From the NCBI RefSeq assembly GCF_025996515.1, contig NZ_BLRH01000001.1, positions 53,019 to 117,018 on the forward strand: a stretch of 64,000 bases of DNA, given 5' to 3'. A model generated the notes under the pieces. It made no database searches. It had not been told where the DNA came from and was given only the letters and a program-made list of their open reading frames with translations. Both the position numbers and the translations under genes were made by a program. Positions 49,740 to 59,471 of this stretch are shown in pieces. Source of the DNA: Rhizohabitans arisaemae (lineage in GTDB: Bacteria > Actinomycetota > Actinomycetes > Streptosporangiales > Streptosporangiaceae). Each line of letters starts with the position of its first letter. The stretch's first letter is position 1.

Positions 49740-51206
49740 TCAGCCGCGGGCCTCGTCGGCGGCGAGGCGGCTGTGGCGGTAGCCGTACCAGCGGTAGACG
49801 AACAGGCCGATCACCATCCACACCGAGAACCGGATCCAGGTCTCGACCGGCAGGTTGAGCATCAGGTAGAGGCTGGCCAGGCAGGACAGGATCGGCAGCA
49901 GGGGGACGTACGGCGTGCGGAACGCCCGATGCAGGTCGGGGCGGGTCCGGCGCAGGACGATCACCCCGGCGGCGACCCCCATGAAGGCGAACAGCGTGCC
50001 GATGTTCACCAGCTCGGCCAGCTCCGACAGCGGGATCAGGCCCGCCAGCACCGCGGTCACCGTGCCGATCAGGAGGGTCGTCCGGTACGGCGTGCGGTAC
50101 TCCGGGTGCACCCGGGCGAGCCGCTCGGGGAGCAGCCCGTCCCGGCTCATCGCGAAGAGCACCCGGCTCTGCCCCATCATCAGGATCATGACCACGGTGG
50201 TGAGCCCGGCGAGCGCGCCGATGCTGATCACCGTGGCGAAGACGGGCTGCCCGACCGCGCGGAACGCGTCCGCCAGGGGGGCGTCGGGGTTCAGCTCCCG
50301 GTACGGCCGCATGCCCACGACCACGAGGGAGACCGCGACGTACAGGGCGGTGCAGGCGGCGAGGGAGACGATGATGCCGATCGGGAGGTCCCGCTGCGGA
50401 TTCCTGGTCTCCTCCGCCGCCGTGGCCACCACGTCGAACCCGATGTAGGCGAAGAAGACGATCGCCGCGGCGGAGACCACGCCCAGCCAGCCGAAGGCGA
50501 CCGGCGTGATCCCGAAGAGCACCTGGATGAGCGGCGCCGCGAGCCCGGAGACCGCCGGGGTGGGCTGCGCGGGCGGGACGAACGGCGTGTAGTTGGCCGT
50601 GTCCACGAAGAAGAGCCCGGCGACGATCACCAGGAGGATGACCGAGAGCTTGACGAGCACGATGACCAGGTTGATCCGCGCCGACAGCTTCACCCCGACG
50701 GTGAGCACCGCCGTGAGCACCGCCACGATCACCATCGCGGGGATGTTGAGGATCGCCTTCTCCCCGACCATCGACGCCGGCAGCTCCACCCCGAGGGTGG
50801 CCAGCAGGCTGGCGAAGTACCCCGACCAGCCCACCGCGACCACCGCCGCGCCGAGCGCGAGCTCCAGCATGAGGTCCCAGCCGATGATCCAGGCCGGGAA
50901 CTCCCCCGCGGTGGCGTAGCTGAAGGTGTAGGCGGAGCCGGCGACCGGAACGGTCGAGGCGAGTTCCGCGTAGCAGATCGCGGCCAGCCCGCAGACGACC
51001 GCGGCGATCACGAACGAGATCGCGACCGCCGGTCCGGCGTTCTCCCTGGCGACCCGGCCGGTGAGCACGAAGATGCCGGTGCCGACGATGACGCCGATCC
51101 CGAAGACCGCCAGGTCGAGCGCGGACAGGCTGCGGTGAAGCCGGTGCTCGGACTTCTGGGCGTCCAGGAGCGAGCGCTCCACCGCCTTGGTGCGCCAGAT
51201 CCCCAC
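49740..51206 (-). CDS. APC-family amino-acid permease
   Basis: 488 residues with 12 or more membrane helices. Family signatures are FGIGVIVGTGIFVLTG in helix 1, AICYAELASTVPVAGSAYTFSYATAGEFPAWIIGWDL, and a FFAYIGFDVVATAAEETRNPQRDLP loop that resembles cationic-amino-acid transporters (CAT family). The substrate is unassigned. GTG start at 51206. It lies 60 bp downstream of dxs on the same strand and may be read through from it. Confidence 0.93.
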   Translation of the reverse strand: MGIWRTKAVERSLLDAQKSEHRLHRSLSALDLAVFGIGVIVGTGIFVLTGRVARENAGPAVAISFVIAAVVCGLAAICYAELASTVPVAGSAYTFSYATAGEFPAWIIGWDLMLELALGAAVVAVGWSGYFASLLATLGVELPASMVGEKAILNIPAMVIVAVLTAVLTVGVKLSARINLVIVLVKLSVILLVIVAGLFFVDTANYTPFVPPAQPTPAVSGLAAPLIQVLFGITPVAFGWLGVVSAAAIVFFAYIGFDVVATAAEETRNPQRDLPIGIIVSLAACTALYVAVSLVVVGMRPYRELNPDAPLADAFRAVGQPVFATVISIGALAGLTTVVMILMMGQSRVLFAMSRDGLLPERLARVHPEYRTPYRTTLLIGTVTAVLAGLIPLSELAELVNIGTLFAFMGVAAGVIVLRRTRPDLHRAFRTPYVPLLPILSCLASLYLMLNLPVETWIRFSVWMVIGLFVYRWYGYRHSRLAADEARG

Positions 51207-51266
51207 AGCCGCCCCCGATCCGCTTGTCGACCTGCGACGTTCCCGGAGAGCAGCCGTTCGTAACGG

Positions 51267-53195
51267 TCAGGAGCGGGGCGAGTAGTCCTCGTCCTGGAGT
51301 TCCTGGGAGCGCTTGGCCACCGCCTCGGTGATGCTCCGGGCCAGATCCTGGCCGGTGAGCCCGGCGTCCGCGAGGATTTTGGGCCGCTTGGCGTGGTCGA
51401 GGAACCGCTGCGGCAGGCCGAAGGTGCGGACGGGCACGTCGACGTCGGCGTCGCGCAGCAGCCGGGCCACCGCGTCCCCCACGGCGCCCACCCGGCCGTT
51501 GTCCTCCACCACGGCCACCAGTTTGTGCGTCCCGGCCAGGTCCGTGAGCGCCTCGTCCAGCGGCTGCACCCAGCGCGGGTCGACGACGGTCGTGCCGATG
51601 CCCTGGGCCTCCAGCAGCGCCGCCGCCTCCATCGCCGCCTGGGCCATCGGCCCCACCGCGACGAGCAGCACGTCCGGCTCGCTCTCGCGCAGCACGTCCA
51701 TGGAGCCGAGCCGCCGGACCGCCTCCGCCTCCGGGGGTGTCGCGCCCTTGGCGAAACGCACCACCGTGGGGCCGTCGGTCACCTCGACCGCCTCCCGCAG
51801 CAGCGCCCGCAGCCGTACGGCGTCCCGCGGCGCGGCCACCCGCAGCCCGGGGATCACCTGGAGGATCGACAGGTCCCACATCCCGTTGTGGCTCGCCCCG
51901 TCGTCGCCGGTGGCCCCGGCCCGGTCCAGGACGACCGTGACGGGAAGCCGGTGCAGGGCGACGTCCATGAGCAGCTGGTCGAAGGCCCGGTTGAGGAAGG
52001 TCGCGTAGACGGCGACGACCGGGTGGAGCCCGCCGAGCGCCAGGCCCGCCGCGGAGGTGAGCGCGTGCTGCTCGGCGATCCCGACGTCGTAGCAGCGCTC
52101 GGGGAACGCCTCGGCGAAGGGGGCCAGCCCCACCGGGTGGAGCATCGCCGCGGTGATCGTCACGATGTCGGGCCGGACGGCGCCCAGCCGGACGATCTCC
52201 TCGCTGAACACGTTGGTCCAGCCGTGCGGCTTGGGCACCTCCTCCCCGGTGATCGGGTCGAAGGGCTGCGGGCTGTGGAAGCAGTCCTCCTCGTGGTTTT
52301 CGGCGGCGGCGTAGCCGAAGCCCTTACGGGTGAGGACGTGCACGATGACCGGCCCGCGGAAGTTGCGGGCCTTGCGCAGCGCCGACTCCACCGCCTGCTC
52401 GTCGTGGCCGTCGATCGGGCCGACGTACTTCAGGCCGAGGTCCTCGAACATGGCCTGGGGGGCGAGGATGTCCTTCAGCCCCTTCTTCATGCCGTGCAGC
52501 GTGCCGTAGAGCGGCTGGCCGACCATGGGCGTCCGGGTCACGTTCTTCTTGAGGAAGTCCAGGACCTGCTCGTAGTTCTGGGTGACCCGCAGCGAGGCGA
52601 GGTGGCTGGCGAGGCCGCCGATCGTCGGCGAGTAGGACCGGCCGTTGTCGTTCACCACGATGACCAGGGGAAGGTCCTTCACCCCGGCGATGTTGTTGAG
52701 CGCCTCCCAGGCCATCCCGCCGGTCAGCGCCCCGTCGCCGATGACCGCTACCACGCTGCGGTCCCGCTCGCCGCGCAGTTTGAACGCCTTGGCCATGCCG
52801 TCGGCGTAGGAGAGCGCGGTGGAGGCGTGCGAGTTCTCTATGACGTCGTGCTCGGACTCGGCCTGGCTCGGATACCCGGACAGGCCGCCCTCCAGGCGGA
52901 GGGTGTCGAAGCGGTCGGCGCGGCCGGTGAGCATCTTGTGCACGTACGCCTGGTGGCCGGTGTCCCACAGGATCGGGTCGCGCGGGGAGTGGAACACCCG
53001 GTGCAACGCGATGGACAGTTCGACGACCCCCAGGCTCGGCCCGAGGTGCCCGCCGCGGCGGGAGACCGAACGGACCAGCAGGTCGCGGATCTCGACGGCC
53101 AACCGGGGTAGCTGCTCGACGCGCAGGCGCCTGAGGTCTTCCGGTCCCTTCACCGACGCCAGCAGGTCGCCGGGTTCACCCGTCCGCTCGCTCAC
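51267..53195 (-). CDS. dxs: 1-deoxy-D-xylulose-5-phosphate synthase
   Basis: 642 residues. It condenses pyruvate and glyceraldehyde 3-phosphate, the first step of the MEP isoprenoid pathway. The TPP-binding motif is [16 protein letters not shown], with [16 protein letters not shown] at the start and [19 protein letters not shown] in the pyrimidine-binding half. The conserved [15 protein letters not shown] and the C-terminal transketolase domain are intact. GTG start at 53195 after GGGGAT. The order hemE-DUF3000-rnd-fadAB-...-dxs is common in actinobacteria as I recall it. Confidence 0.96.
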   Translation of the reverse strand: MSERTGEPGDLLASVKGPEDLRRLRVEQLPRLAVEIRDLLVRSVSRRGGHLGPSLGVVELSIALHRVFHSPRDPILWDTGHQAYVHKMLTGRADRFDTLRLEGGLSGYPSQAESEHDVIENSHASTALSYADGMAKAFKLRGERDRSVVAVIGDGALTGGMAWEALNNIAGVKDLPLVIVVNDNGRSYSPTIGGLASHLASLRVTQNYEQVLDFLKKNVTRTPMVGQPLYGTLHGMKKGLKDILAPQAMFEDLGLKYVGPIDGHDEQAVESALRKARNFRGPVIVHVLTRKGFGYAAAENHEEDCFHSPQPFDPITGEEVPKPHGWTNVFSEEIVRLGAVRPDIVTITAAMLHPVGLAPFAEAFPERCYDVGIAEQHALTSAAGLALGGLHPVVAVYATFLNRAFDQLLMDVALHRLPVTVVLDRAGATGDDGASHNGMWDLSILQVIPGLRVAAPRDAVRLRALLREAVEVTDGPTVVRFAKGATPPEAEAVRRLGSMDVLRESEPDVLLVAVGPMAQAAMEAAALLEAQGIGTTVVDPRWVQPLDEALTDLAGTHKLVAVVEDNGRVGAVGDAVARLLRDADVDVPVRTFGLPQRFLDHAKRPKILADAGLTGQDLARSITEAVAKRSQELQDEDYSPRS

Positions 53196-53293
53196 ACCGA
53201 TCCCCTCTGTTCCACCTCGGCTTCAGGGTGAGTCTAGTTCGAGGTATGCGCGAAACCTCCGGCTAACGCTGCTGAATCTGTATTGAACCCACC

Positions 53294-53321
53294 TTTACGT
53301 GTTGTTTGTCACACCCATAAT
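53294..53321 (+). promoter_or_regulatory. Promoter of the first metallopeptidase gene
   Basis: TTTACG (53294-53299), a 16-bp spacer and CATAAT (53316-53321) lie in an AT-rich patch. Transcription would begin about 6 nt before the ATG at 53334. Confidence 0.55.
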
Positions 53322-53333
53322 CTGAGCCGCATT

Positions 53334-54179
53334 ATGCGCGCATTTCACCATTTTCGCCGGTCTGTACCGGTGGTCGCGACCCTCGCCCTCGTCCTCACGG
53401 CGGGACCCGTCGCGAACGCGGAGGCGTCCGGCCGGACCCGTGAGGAGACGAAGAACACCGCCACCGCGGCCCCGCCGCCGACGGGCCGGGCCGCCGCCGT
53501 CGCCAGCCCGCTGTACCGGACCGGCCGCCTCGCCGTCACCGCCTGCGCGCCAGGGAAGATCAAATCAGGGAGCGCGGCCTCGTACCGGCGGTTCATGACC
53601 TCGCTCACCCGCTGCCTGGACCGCGCCTGGGCCCGGCAGTTCAAGTCCGCCGGCCTCCCCTTCGCCAAACCCGGGCTGCGCTTCCTCACCCGCCCCGCCG
53701 CCACCCCGTGCGGGAAGTGGCCGAAAGGCGCGACCGGGATCTACTGCTCCGCGGGCCGCACCATCTACATCTGGGTCGACGCCCGCTCCGTGCGTGAGGC
53801 CTTCGAGCTCGGCCAGGCCCAGTTCATGGCGCACGAGTACGCCCACCACGTCCAGGAGCTCGGCGGGATCCTGGGCTACTACTGGAGCCGCCAGAACGGC
53901 GTGGGCAAGTCCGCCAAGCTCGCCCTGTCCCGCCGGTTCGAACTCCAGGCCGACTGCCTCGCGGGCGCCTTCCTCGGCGCGGCCGAGGCCGCCCTCCCCG
54001 TCAACCGGCTGGAGTGGGAGAGCACCGTCGACTGGACCCGGCAGAACGGCCACAAGGGCTGGCCGGTCAACGACCACGGCAAGGGCGCCACCCAGGCGTA
54101 CTGGCTCACCCATGGCTTCGGCGCGGCCTCCCCCACGGCCTGCAACACCTGGACCGTCGCCGCGTCCAAGGTCGCCTGA
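53334..54179 (+). CDS. Secreted HEXXH zinc metallopeptidase (YpfJ/neutral zinc metallopeptidase-like), paralogue 1
   Basis: 281 residues. A Sec signal peptide (MRAFHHFRRSVPVVATLALV, cleavage after ANA near 33) exports it. The zinc site is HEYAH at 167-171, with the likely third ligand Glu in RRFELQADCLAGAFLG. Six Cys could form three disulfides (including CNTWTVA at the C-terminus). The family is uncharacterised zinc peptidases. Two paralogues lie 4-6 kb downstream, and this copy is secreted while those are membrane anchored. ATG at 53334; the 17-residue upstream extension is unlikely. It is followed by three palindromic repeats. Confidence 0.9.
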   Translation: MRAFHHFRRSVPVVATLALVLTAGPVANAEASGRTREETKNTATAAPPPTGRAAAVASPLYRTGRLAVTACAPGKIKSGSAASYRRFMTSLTRCLDRAWARQFKSAGLPFAKPGLRFLTRPAATPCGKWPKGATGIYCSAGRTIYIWVDARSVREAFELGQAQFMAHEYAHHVQELGGILGYYWSRQNGVGKSAKLALSRRFELQADCLAGAFLGAAEAALPVNRLEWESTVDWTRQNGHKGWPVNDHGKGATQAYWLTHGFGAASPTACNTWTVAASKVA

Positions 54180-54417
54180 CTCCTGCGACCGCGAGGTCCG
54201 CCCCGAACCGCCGTACGTGCCGCAACCCCGAAATCCGGGCGTCGAGCACGGTCGGACAAACACCCTCGACCCGGCCTCACCCACCACCCCTGGCACCACC
54301 GAGAAACAACCGCCCCGAGAACCTGCGGTGTTCCCCACAGAACGCGCCTGGGCCGGCCACTCCCGTCAGGCCCGGCGCTCAAGCCGCCCAAGGCCGTACC
54401 CACCGGTCGACCCCTGC

Positions 54418-54708
54418 TGATCATTGCGCTCTGCGCACCCCGGGAGGAACACACACCACAACGATCACGTAACCGGAACGGGCACAGCCCACCCCGCCCC
54501 AACCCATCACCCACGCCAAGGCCGTACCCCCTGTCGGCCCCTGATGATCGTTGCACTCTACGCATCCCGGAAGGAACACACACCACAACGATCACTGACC
54601 AGACACGGCCCGCCCCATCACCACGCCAAGCTCCGCGCCCAAGGCCGTACCCACCAGTGATCCTTGCCCTCTGCGCACCCCGGAAGGAACGCACACCGCA
54701 ACGATCAC
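54418..54708. repeat. Three further copies of the 52-bp palindromic repeat
   Basis: Units at 54418-54467, 54545-54594 and 54657-54708 have arms TGATC(A/G/C)TTG and CAACGATCA around CTGCGCACCCCGG / GGAACACACAC. Spacers contain AAGGCCGTACCC, linking them to the GTACGG family. The array lies in the 640-bp gap 54180-54819 between the first metallopeptidase and the sigma factor; no other gene is evident there. Confidence 0.88.
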
Positions 54709-54819
54709 GTAACGGGGACGACATGGCCGTCCGGCCACAACGAAATCCGCGGCGTCGGCGACTCAACCTCTTGAAGGACTTCATGGGTTGTAGGGGTGAC
54801 GACGTCGAAGGAGCGGCCG

Positions 54820-55338
54820 GTGGCGGACCACGAAGGGTTCCGGGAGTTCGTGCTCGCGCGGGGGCCCGCGCTGTCACGGACGGCGTTCCTGCTCACCGGG
54901 GACCACGCCCTCGCCGAGGACCTGCTGCAGGAGACGCTGGTCAAGACGGCCGCGCGGTGGCGACGGGCGATGAGGGACGGCAACCCCGAGGGGTACGTCC
55001 GCAAGATCATGCTCAACCAGATGCGCACCTGGCGACGGCCGAGACGGTTGACGTTCCTCACCGTCGGCGAGGTCCCCGAGACCGCCGCCGGAGCGGACGA
55101 AGCCTCCCAGGCCGAGCGGAAGGTGCTGCTGAAGCGGGCGTTGGCGGTCCTGGCGCCCAGGCAGCGGGTCGTGCTCTACCTGCGCTTCTACGAGGACCTG
55201 ACCGAAGCCGAGACCGCCGCACAACTGGACTGCTCGATCGGCACCGTCAAACGGCACGCCCACGACGCCCTGAAACGACTGCGAAAGGTCGCGCCGCGGC
55301 TACTCGCGGAATCCGACATCTCGGAGGTGCGCTCATGA
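54820..55338 (+). CDS. ECF sigma factor, SigE-family type
   Basis: 172 residues. Region 2 (about 8-75) contains TAFLLTGDHALAEDLLQETLVKTAARW and the RKIMLNQMRTWRR DNA-melting segment. Region 4 (about 105-160) contains LAPRQRVVLYLRFYEDLTEAETAAQLDCSIGTVKRHAHDAL. It probably directs RNA polymerase to a small regulon. I start at the GTG at 54820 because AAGGAG is 6 nt upstream; the GTG at 54796 has a poor site. Its stop overlaps the next ATG, so the downstream membrane protein is a candidate anti-sigma factor or regulator. The metallopeptidase patch around it may be its regulon. Confidence 0.9.
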   Translation: MADHEGFREFVLARGPALSRTAFLLTGDHALAEDLLQETLVKTAARWRRAMRDGNPEGYVRKIMLNQMRTWRRPRRLTFLTVGEVPETAAGADEASQAERKVLLKRALAVLAPRQRVVLYLRFYEDLTEAETAAQLDCSIGTVKRHAHDALKRLRKVAPRLLAESDISEVRS

Positions 55339-56504
55339 CCACACCACTGAACCGGGTCTATCGGGAGCTGGAGCAAGACGCCCGCGACTACGCCGACCCC
55401 GACCGGGCTCTCGCCGCGCTCCGCCGCCGCCGGACCCGGCGCGGGCTCACGGCCGCCTCTCTGGCGATCGTGATCGGGGTGGGTGGCGTCGTCCTCCACG
55501 AACGGGCCCCCACGCCGGCGAACCTCGCCGTACCGGCCCTGCAACCCCCAGGGGTGATCGAGCCGCCGGGTAACGCGGTGGCCCTGCCGGCCGGAACCGC
55601 CGTGGGAAGAGGCGTCCTGATCTACAGTCCGTGCCGGAACTGCGCCAACTTCCTGGTCACCGCCGACGGAAGGCAGTACCGGCTGGACTCGACTCCCGCC
55701 TCCGGCAACTTCACGCTCTCTCCGGACGGGCGCTACCTCGGGATGCCGGTGGGCGAGAACTACCGGTCGTTCGACCTGATCGGCGGAGGGACGGCCGATA
55801 TCAGGAGGGATGCCGTGACCGAGCGACCAGGCTACGTCCTCAGGCCGTGGGTGTGGACCGCCGACCCGAATTTTCTGGTCCTGGCGGCCCACAGGGACGG
55901 AGACGTCGACTCCTACGTCATGATCGACATGTCGGTCCCCGGCGCGAACATTCATCGGTTGCCCCCGCCGGCAGGCCGTAAGATCACCATCGGCTACATG
56001 GCGTACGGGTACTTGAGCACCGGAACACCCCTCGAGCTGGACGAGAGGATCCACGAGCAGACACCGTTCTCCCGCCAAACCGAGGGCGTCGCGTTCAAGG
56101 AGGTACCGCTCAGCAACGGGAGCACGCTCAAGGCGGAGCACTCCCCGTCGGAGACCTTCTCCGACAAGGACCACGGGCTCCAAATCCAGGTCCGCGGTGA
56201 GCGGATCTACGCCGTCACCTACTCCGCCGAGGGCACCGCCGTGGTCCAGTACGACCTCCGCGGCCGGCGGCTCGCGCGGATGCCGCTGATGGCCGACGAG
56301 ACCCCGCTCGGACCGTCGGAGTACGGGTACACGGTCATCCGCGGCCAATACGGCTCCGAGGGGTCCCAGACGTTGGTCTCCCTTTCCCCCACCGCGGTCT
56401 CCCTCTCCTCCACCGGGGTCTCCCTCTCCTCCACCGGGCGGCGAGAGCTGCTCACCCTGCCCGGCACCGCGACGGTCGTGCTGCCGGGTATGGCCCGGTA
56501 CTGA
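55335..56504 (+). CDS. Membrane-anchored protein translationally coupled to the ECF sigma factor
   Basis: 389 residues. A short cytoplasmic N-terminus of about 36 residues (LEQDARDYADPDRALAALRRRRTRR) is followed by a membrane helix (about 38-55) and a large extracytoplasmic domain. That domain contains CRNCANFLV and strand-rich segments such as NFTLSPDGRYLGMPVG that resemble beta-propeller blades. Near the C-terminus SLSPTAVSLSSTGVSLSSTG is a tandem short repeat. The ATGA overlap with the sigma gene and topology suggest an anti-sigma-like partner. No HCC or known anti-sigma domain is visible. Confidence 0.8.
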   Translation: MTTPLNRVYRELEQDARDYADPDRALAALRRRRTRRGLTAASLAIVIGVGGVVLHERAPTPANLAVPALQPPGVIEPPGNAVALPAGTAVGRGVLIYSPCRNCANFLVTADGRQYRLDSTPASGNFTLSPDGRYLGMPVGENYRSFDLIGGGTADIRRDAVTERPGYVLRPWVWTADPNFLVLAAHRDGDVDSYVMIDMSVPGANIHRLPPPAGRKITIGYMAYGYLSTGTPLELDERIHEQTPFSRQTEGVAFKEVPLSNGSTLKAEHSPSETFSDKDHGLQIQVRGERIYAVTYSAEGTAVVQYDLRGRRLARMPLMADETPLGPSEYGYTVIRGQYGSEGSQTLVSLSPTAVSLSSTGVSLSSTGRRELLTLPGTATVVLPGMARY

Positions 56505-56545
56505 CCCCTTTACAAAGTAGATCTCCTGCGGGATCCGGCCGGGTC

Positions 56546-58342
56546 TCACCCGGGGATCGGGATGCGCAGGGACTCCCGCGCCGGGGGCGGCGGGGCGGTG
56601 ACGTCGGCCGTGAGCATCGTGGCCACCGTGTACAGATGCCAGGCGAGCGCCGGCCTGCGAACCGGGCCGTCGGCGAAGAGCGCCTTCACCCGCTCCGGCC
56701 GGACGATCCTCTCCAACGCGGCGCAGCCGACCACCCCGTCGCGGAGTATCCCGCTCAGCTCCGCATTCGGATGCGTCCGCCAGCTCCACGCCTTGCCCGC
56801 GGGCGCGGGCGGCGGCTTCGGGGCGGCCGGCTCGGGTGCCCGCAGGATCCGCTGGAGCAACCCCGGCCTGCTGCGCCTGGCGGCGTCGGCCTCGAAGCGC
56901 CACGGCCCGCCCTGCAGCGGGATCCCGATGAGCCCCGGGCAGAACTCCGCGATCAACGCGTGCACGACGGCCTCGGATCGGCGCCAGAGCGGATCGAGCA
57001 CGAGCGCGGAGCCCACCACCCGGTTGTCCAGGAACGGGGTGATCGACGTGCCGCGCCGCAGCGCCCCGGCCCGGGCCGCGGCGTGCCATCGGCCCACTCG
57101 GTGGATCACGTACATGTGGTCCATGGTCTCCGGCCCCCGGGTCGCGGCCCGCTCCCGCCAGAAAGCCGCGAGGCCGGCCGCGTGCGCGTTCGCCTCCTCG
57201 GTGAAGAGCCGGTCGTCGCCGAGGAAGAGGCCGGAGACCTTCCGCTCGATGCCGCTCTGGACCACCGACGCCATCCCGCTGAGGTAGCCGCCGCGCAGGA
57301 TCTCCCCGCTCTGCCCCGACATCGTGGGCTTGGCGGAGTACGGACCGTAGTCCACGATGCTCTCGTAGGCCGAGGTCATCCCCTCGCAGACCCGGATCAC
57401 GTCCAAAGCCCGGTCCAGCGGGTGCGGCGCGACCACCTCCGTGCGGGCCGCGGAGCGCGCCGGGGGGATGACGCGGTGCTCGACGCCGAGGGCGCCGGCC
57501 ACCCGGCGGGCGAGGACCACGTCGGGGTTGTCCTCCAGCCCGTAGGTGGTCGCGGTGAAGGGCACCCCGGCCGCGTGCAGCGTCGCGGCGATCAACCGGC
57601 TGTCCCGGCCCCCGGTGAGCGCGAGCGCCACCGGCTCCGTCGCCGCCCGCAGCGGCCGTACCGCGGTGATCAGCGCCTCGGCGAGCTCGGCGACCTGCTC
57701 CCCCCTCCGCCGCTGCCCGCCCGGGACCGCGCTCGGCAGCGTGGCCGAGGTGAGGGTCCGCCGGCCGTCCTCGACGGAGATCTCCGTGGCCGCGGGGAGC
57801 GTGGACACCCCGGCGAACGGGGTCTCGTCGGAGAGGAGATAGCCCTGGCGGACCATGGACTGCAGGGCGAGCTCGTCCCACTCGACTCCGCGGTGCCCGT
57901 CCGCCGACCGCGCCACCAGGTGGACCAGGAGCGCCCGGGATCCGACCAGGTGCAGTTCGGGGGTCTCGGCGTAGTAGACGGGGTGGGCCCTGGTCATCCC
58001 GGTCACGGCGGTCACCCGGGTCCGGTCGGCGCGGAAGGCCGCGAAGCATCCGCCGGTACGGCCGGCGTCGGCGAACAGCCCGCTCAGCTCGCCTGGGTCG
58101 ACGAGGTATCCGTTCAGGCCGACGGCGGCGTCGTGGGTCCGGGTGAGGATGTCCGGCGAGGTCCGCTCGTTGGACCAGGCGAGCAACGCGAGGTCCCCGG
58201 CCGGGGAGTGCCATTCGTCGGCGGCGACGGTGTCTGCCGGGACGGGAAACGCGGTGACGACGGCCTGCCTGGCCGCGGCCGCCGCTCGGCCCACCGCGGC
58301 GCCGTTCCGCTGTTTGGCGGCCACCGCCAGGAACACCCGCAT
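56546..58342 (-). CDS. Asparagine-synthetase-like ATP-grasp/PP-loop protein without a recognisable glutaminase
   Basis: 598 residues. The ATP pyrophosphatase PP-loop is ALTGGRDSRL at 240-250, and the synthetase domain occupies ~210-530. The N-terminal ~200 residues fill the place of the glutamine amidotransferase domain but begin MRVFLAVAAKQRNGA, with no Cys at position 2. The protein may therefore use free ammonia or form an amide or ester on another amine, as in lasso-peptide cyclases and beta-lactam synthetases. Nothing resembling a RiPP precursor or B protein was found in the neighbourhood. ATG at 58342 after GGAGG; the frame runs open to 58441. Confidence 0.8.
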   Translation of the reverse strand: MRVFLAVAAKQRNGAAVGRAAAAARQAVVTAFPVPADTVAADEWHSPAGDLALLAWSNERTSPDILTRTHDAAVGLNGYLVDPGELSGLFADAGRTGGCFAAFRADRTRVTAVTGMTRAHPVYYAETPELHLVGSRALLVHLVARSADGHRGVEWDELALQSMVRQGYLLSDETPFAGVSTLPAATEISVEDGRRTLTSATLPSAVPGGQRRRGEQVAELAEALITAVRPLRAATEPVALALTGGRDSRLIAATLHAAGVPFTATTYGLEDNPDVVLARRVAGALGVEHRVIPPARSAARTEVVAPHPLDRALDVIRVCEGMTSAYESIVDYGPYSAKPTMSGQSGEILRGGYLSGMASVVQSGIERKVSGLFLGDDRLFTEEANAHAAGLAAFWRERAATRGPETMDHMYVIHRVGRWHAAARAGALRRGTSITPFLDNRVVGSALVLDPLWRRSEAVVHALIAEFCPGLIGIPLQGGPWRFEADAARRSRPGLLQRILRAPEPAAPKPPPAPAGKAWSWRTHPNAELSGILRDGVVGCAALERIVRPERVKALFADGPVRRPALAWHLYTVATMLTADVTAPPPPARESLRIPIPG

Positions 58343-58500
58343 CCCTGCCCCCTCCGATTCGCGGCGCGACGACCGGGTTCCGTGATCTTCAATGCGTGAC
58401 CGTATCGCAGAAGAAAGCGCCAAATAGTGGGAAATGAGCACCAGGCCGGGTCCCCACCCCCGCGATCATTCGCCCGGCCTTAATCTTTGTTTACTCATTC

Positions 58501-58527
58501 CATGACATTTCATAGCCTTAGGCCTCT
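58501..58527 (+). promoter_or_regulatory. Promoter element duplicated upstream of metallopeptidase paralogue 2
   Basis: The 27 bp immediately before the ATG at 58528 match the same stretch before the paralogue at 59735 at all but one base. TAGCCT (58513-58518) fits a -10 box with 9 nt to the ATG. ATGACATTTCAT is a short palindrome-like motif just upstream. Confidence 0.65.
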
Positions 58528-59454
58528 ATGTCCTCCACTCCCCCGCCGAAGCCGAACCGGCCGCTCGCCGCGGTGATCATCGCCGTGCTGGCCTGCGCCG
58601 TCGTGGCCGTCACCGTCTACCGGTACACGGCGGAGAACGTGGTCGGGCGGTCCGCGACCGTCGAGTCCGGCGACCGGACCCCCGGTCCCGTCGACGAGGC
58701 GACGCCGTCGCCCTCGCCGTCGCCGGCCGCGCCGAAACGACCGAAGGCCCGGCCGCTGACGGGCCGGGCCCTGGCGACGTCCAGCCCGCTCTACCGGACC
58801 AACGGGATGTCCGCCGGAAACTGCCGGGTGAAGCCCTTCCAGGCGGGCGTCCTCGCGTCGGCCCGACGCTACGCGCAAGGGCTCGCCGTGTGCCTGGAGC
58901 GCGCGTGGGCCAAGCAGTTCGAGGGGGCCGGACTGGACTTCTGGGCCCCCAGCTTCAAGATCATCGCCAAGCCCGCCCGCACCTCCTGCGGCCCGTGGTC
59001 GAAAGACGCCCAGGGGATCTACTGCGACGAGTCACAGACGATCTACATCCTGCTCGACCGGGACATCCTCGACGACCCGGGCGACCTCTTCCTGGCCAGC
59101 CTGGTCGCCCATGAGTACGGCCACCACGTCCAGCTTCTCACCGGGATCCTGTCCTACTACGATGTGACCTTCCCGCCGACCAAGGCCGGTGAGCTCACCC
59201 TCTCCCGGCGGCTGGAACTCCAGGCGGAGTGCCTGGGCGGGGTCTTCCTCGGCAGCGCCCGCGACTCCCTGGCCATCGGGGACGCGACGTGGCAGGAGCT
59301 CCTGGAGACGATGCGGGCGAGCGGCGACGAGGCGTTCAAGGAACGCGACCACGGCAAGGGCGCCAACATCGCCCACTGGCTGGACCGCGGTTACCGCTCG
59401 GCGAACCCCTCCGCCTGCAACACCTGGACCGCCGCCAGGCGCAACGTGAGCTGA
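58528..59454 (+). CDS. Membrane-anchored HEXXH zinc metallopeptidase, paralogue 2
   Basis: 308 residues. A Pro-rich cytoplasmic start (MSSTPPPKP) is followed by an uncleaved-looking membrane helix (about 12-32), a Ser/Pro linker, then the peptidase domain. Zinc site HEYGH is at 195-199, and the third-ligand helix is RRLELQAECLGGVFLG. The Cys pattern matches paralogue 1. The tail ends SANPSACNTWTAARRNVS. It differs from paralogue 1 in being tethered rather than released. It shares its first nine residues and its promoter with paralogue 3. Confidence 0.9.
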   Translation: MSSTPPPKPNRPLAAVIIAVLACAVVAVTVYRYTAENVVGRSATVESGDRTPGPVDEATPSPSPSPAAPKRPKARPLTGRALATSSPLYRTNGMSAGNCRVKPFQAGVLASARRYAQGLAVCLERAWAKQFEGAGLDFWAPSFKIIAKPARTSCGPWSKDAQGIYCDESQTIYILLDRDILDDPGDLFLASLVAHEYGHHVQLLTGILSYYDVTFPPTKAGELTLSRRLELQAECLGGVFLGSARDSLAIGDATWQELLETMRASGDEAFKERDHGKGANIAHWLDRGYRSANPSACNTWTAARRNVS

Positions 59455-59471
59455 CCGCCGGTCGCGATTCC

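Noticed and set aside
56546..58342. Lasso-peptide biosynthetic cluster
   Set aside because: Only a cyclase-like synthetase is present; no precursor, RRE/B protein or exporter was seen in the surrounding genes.
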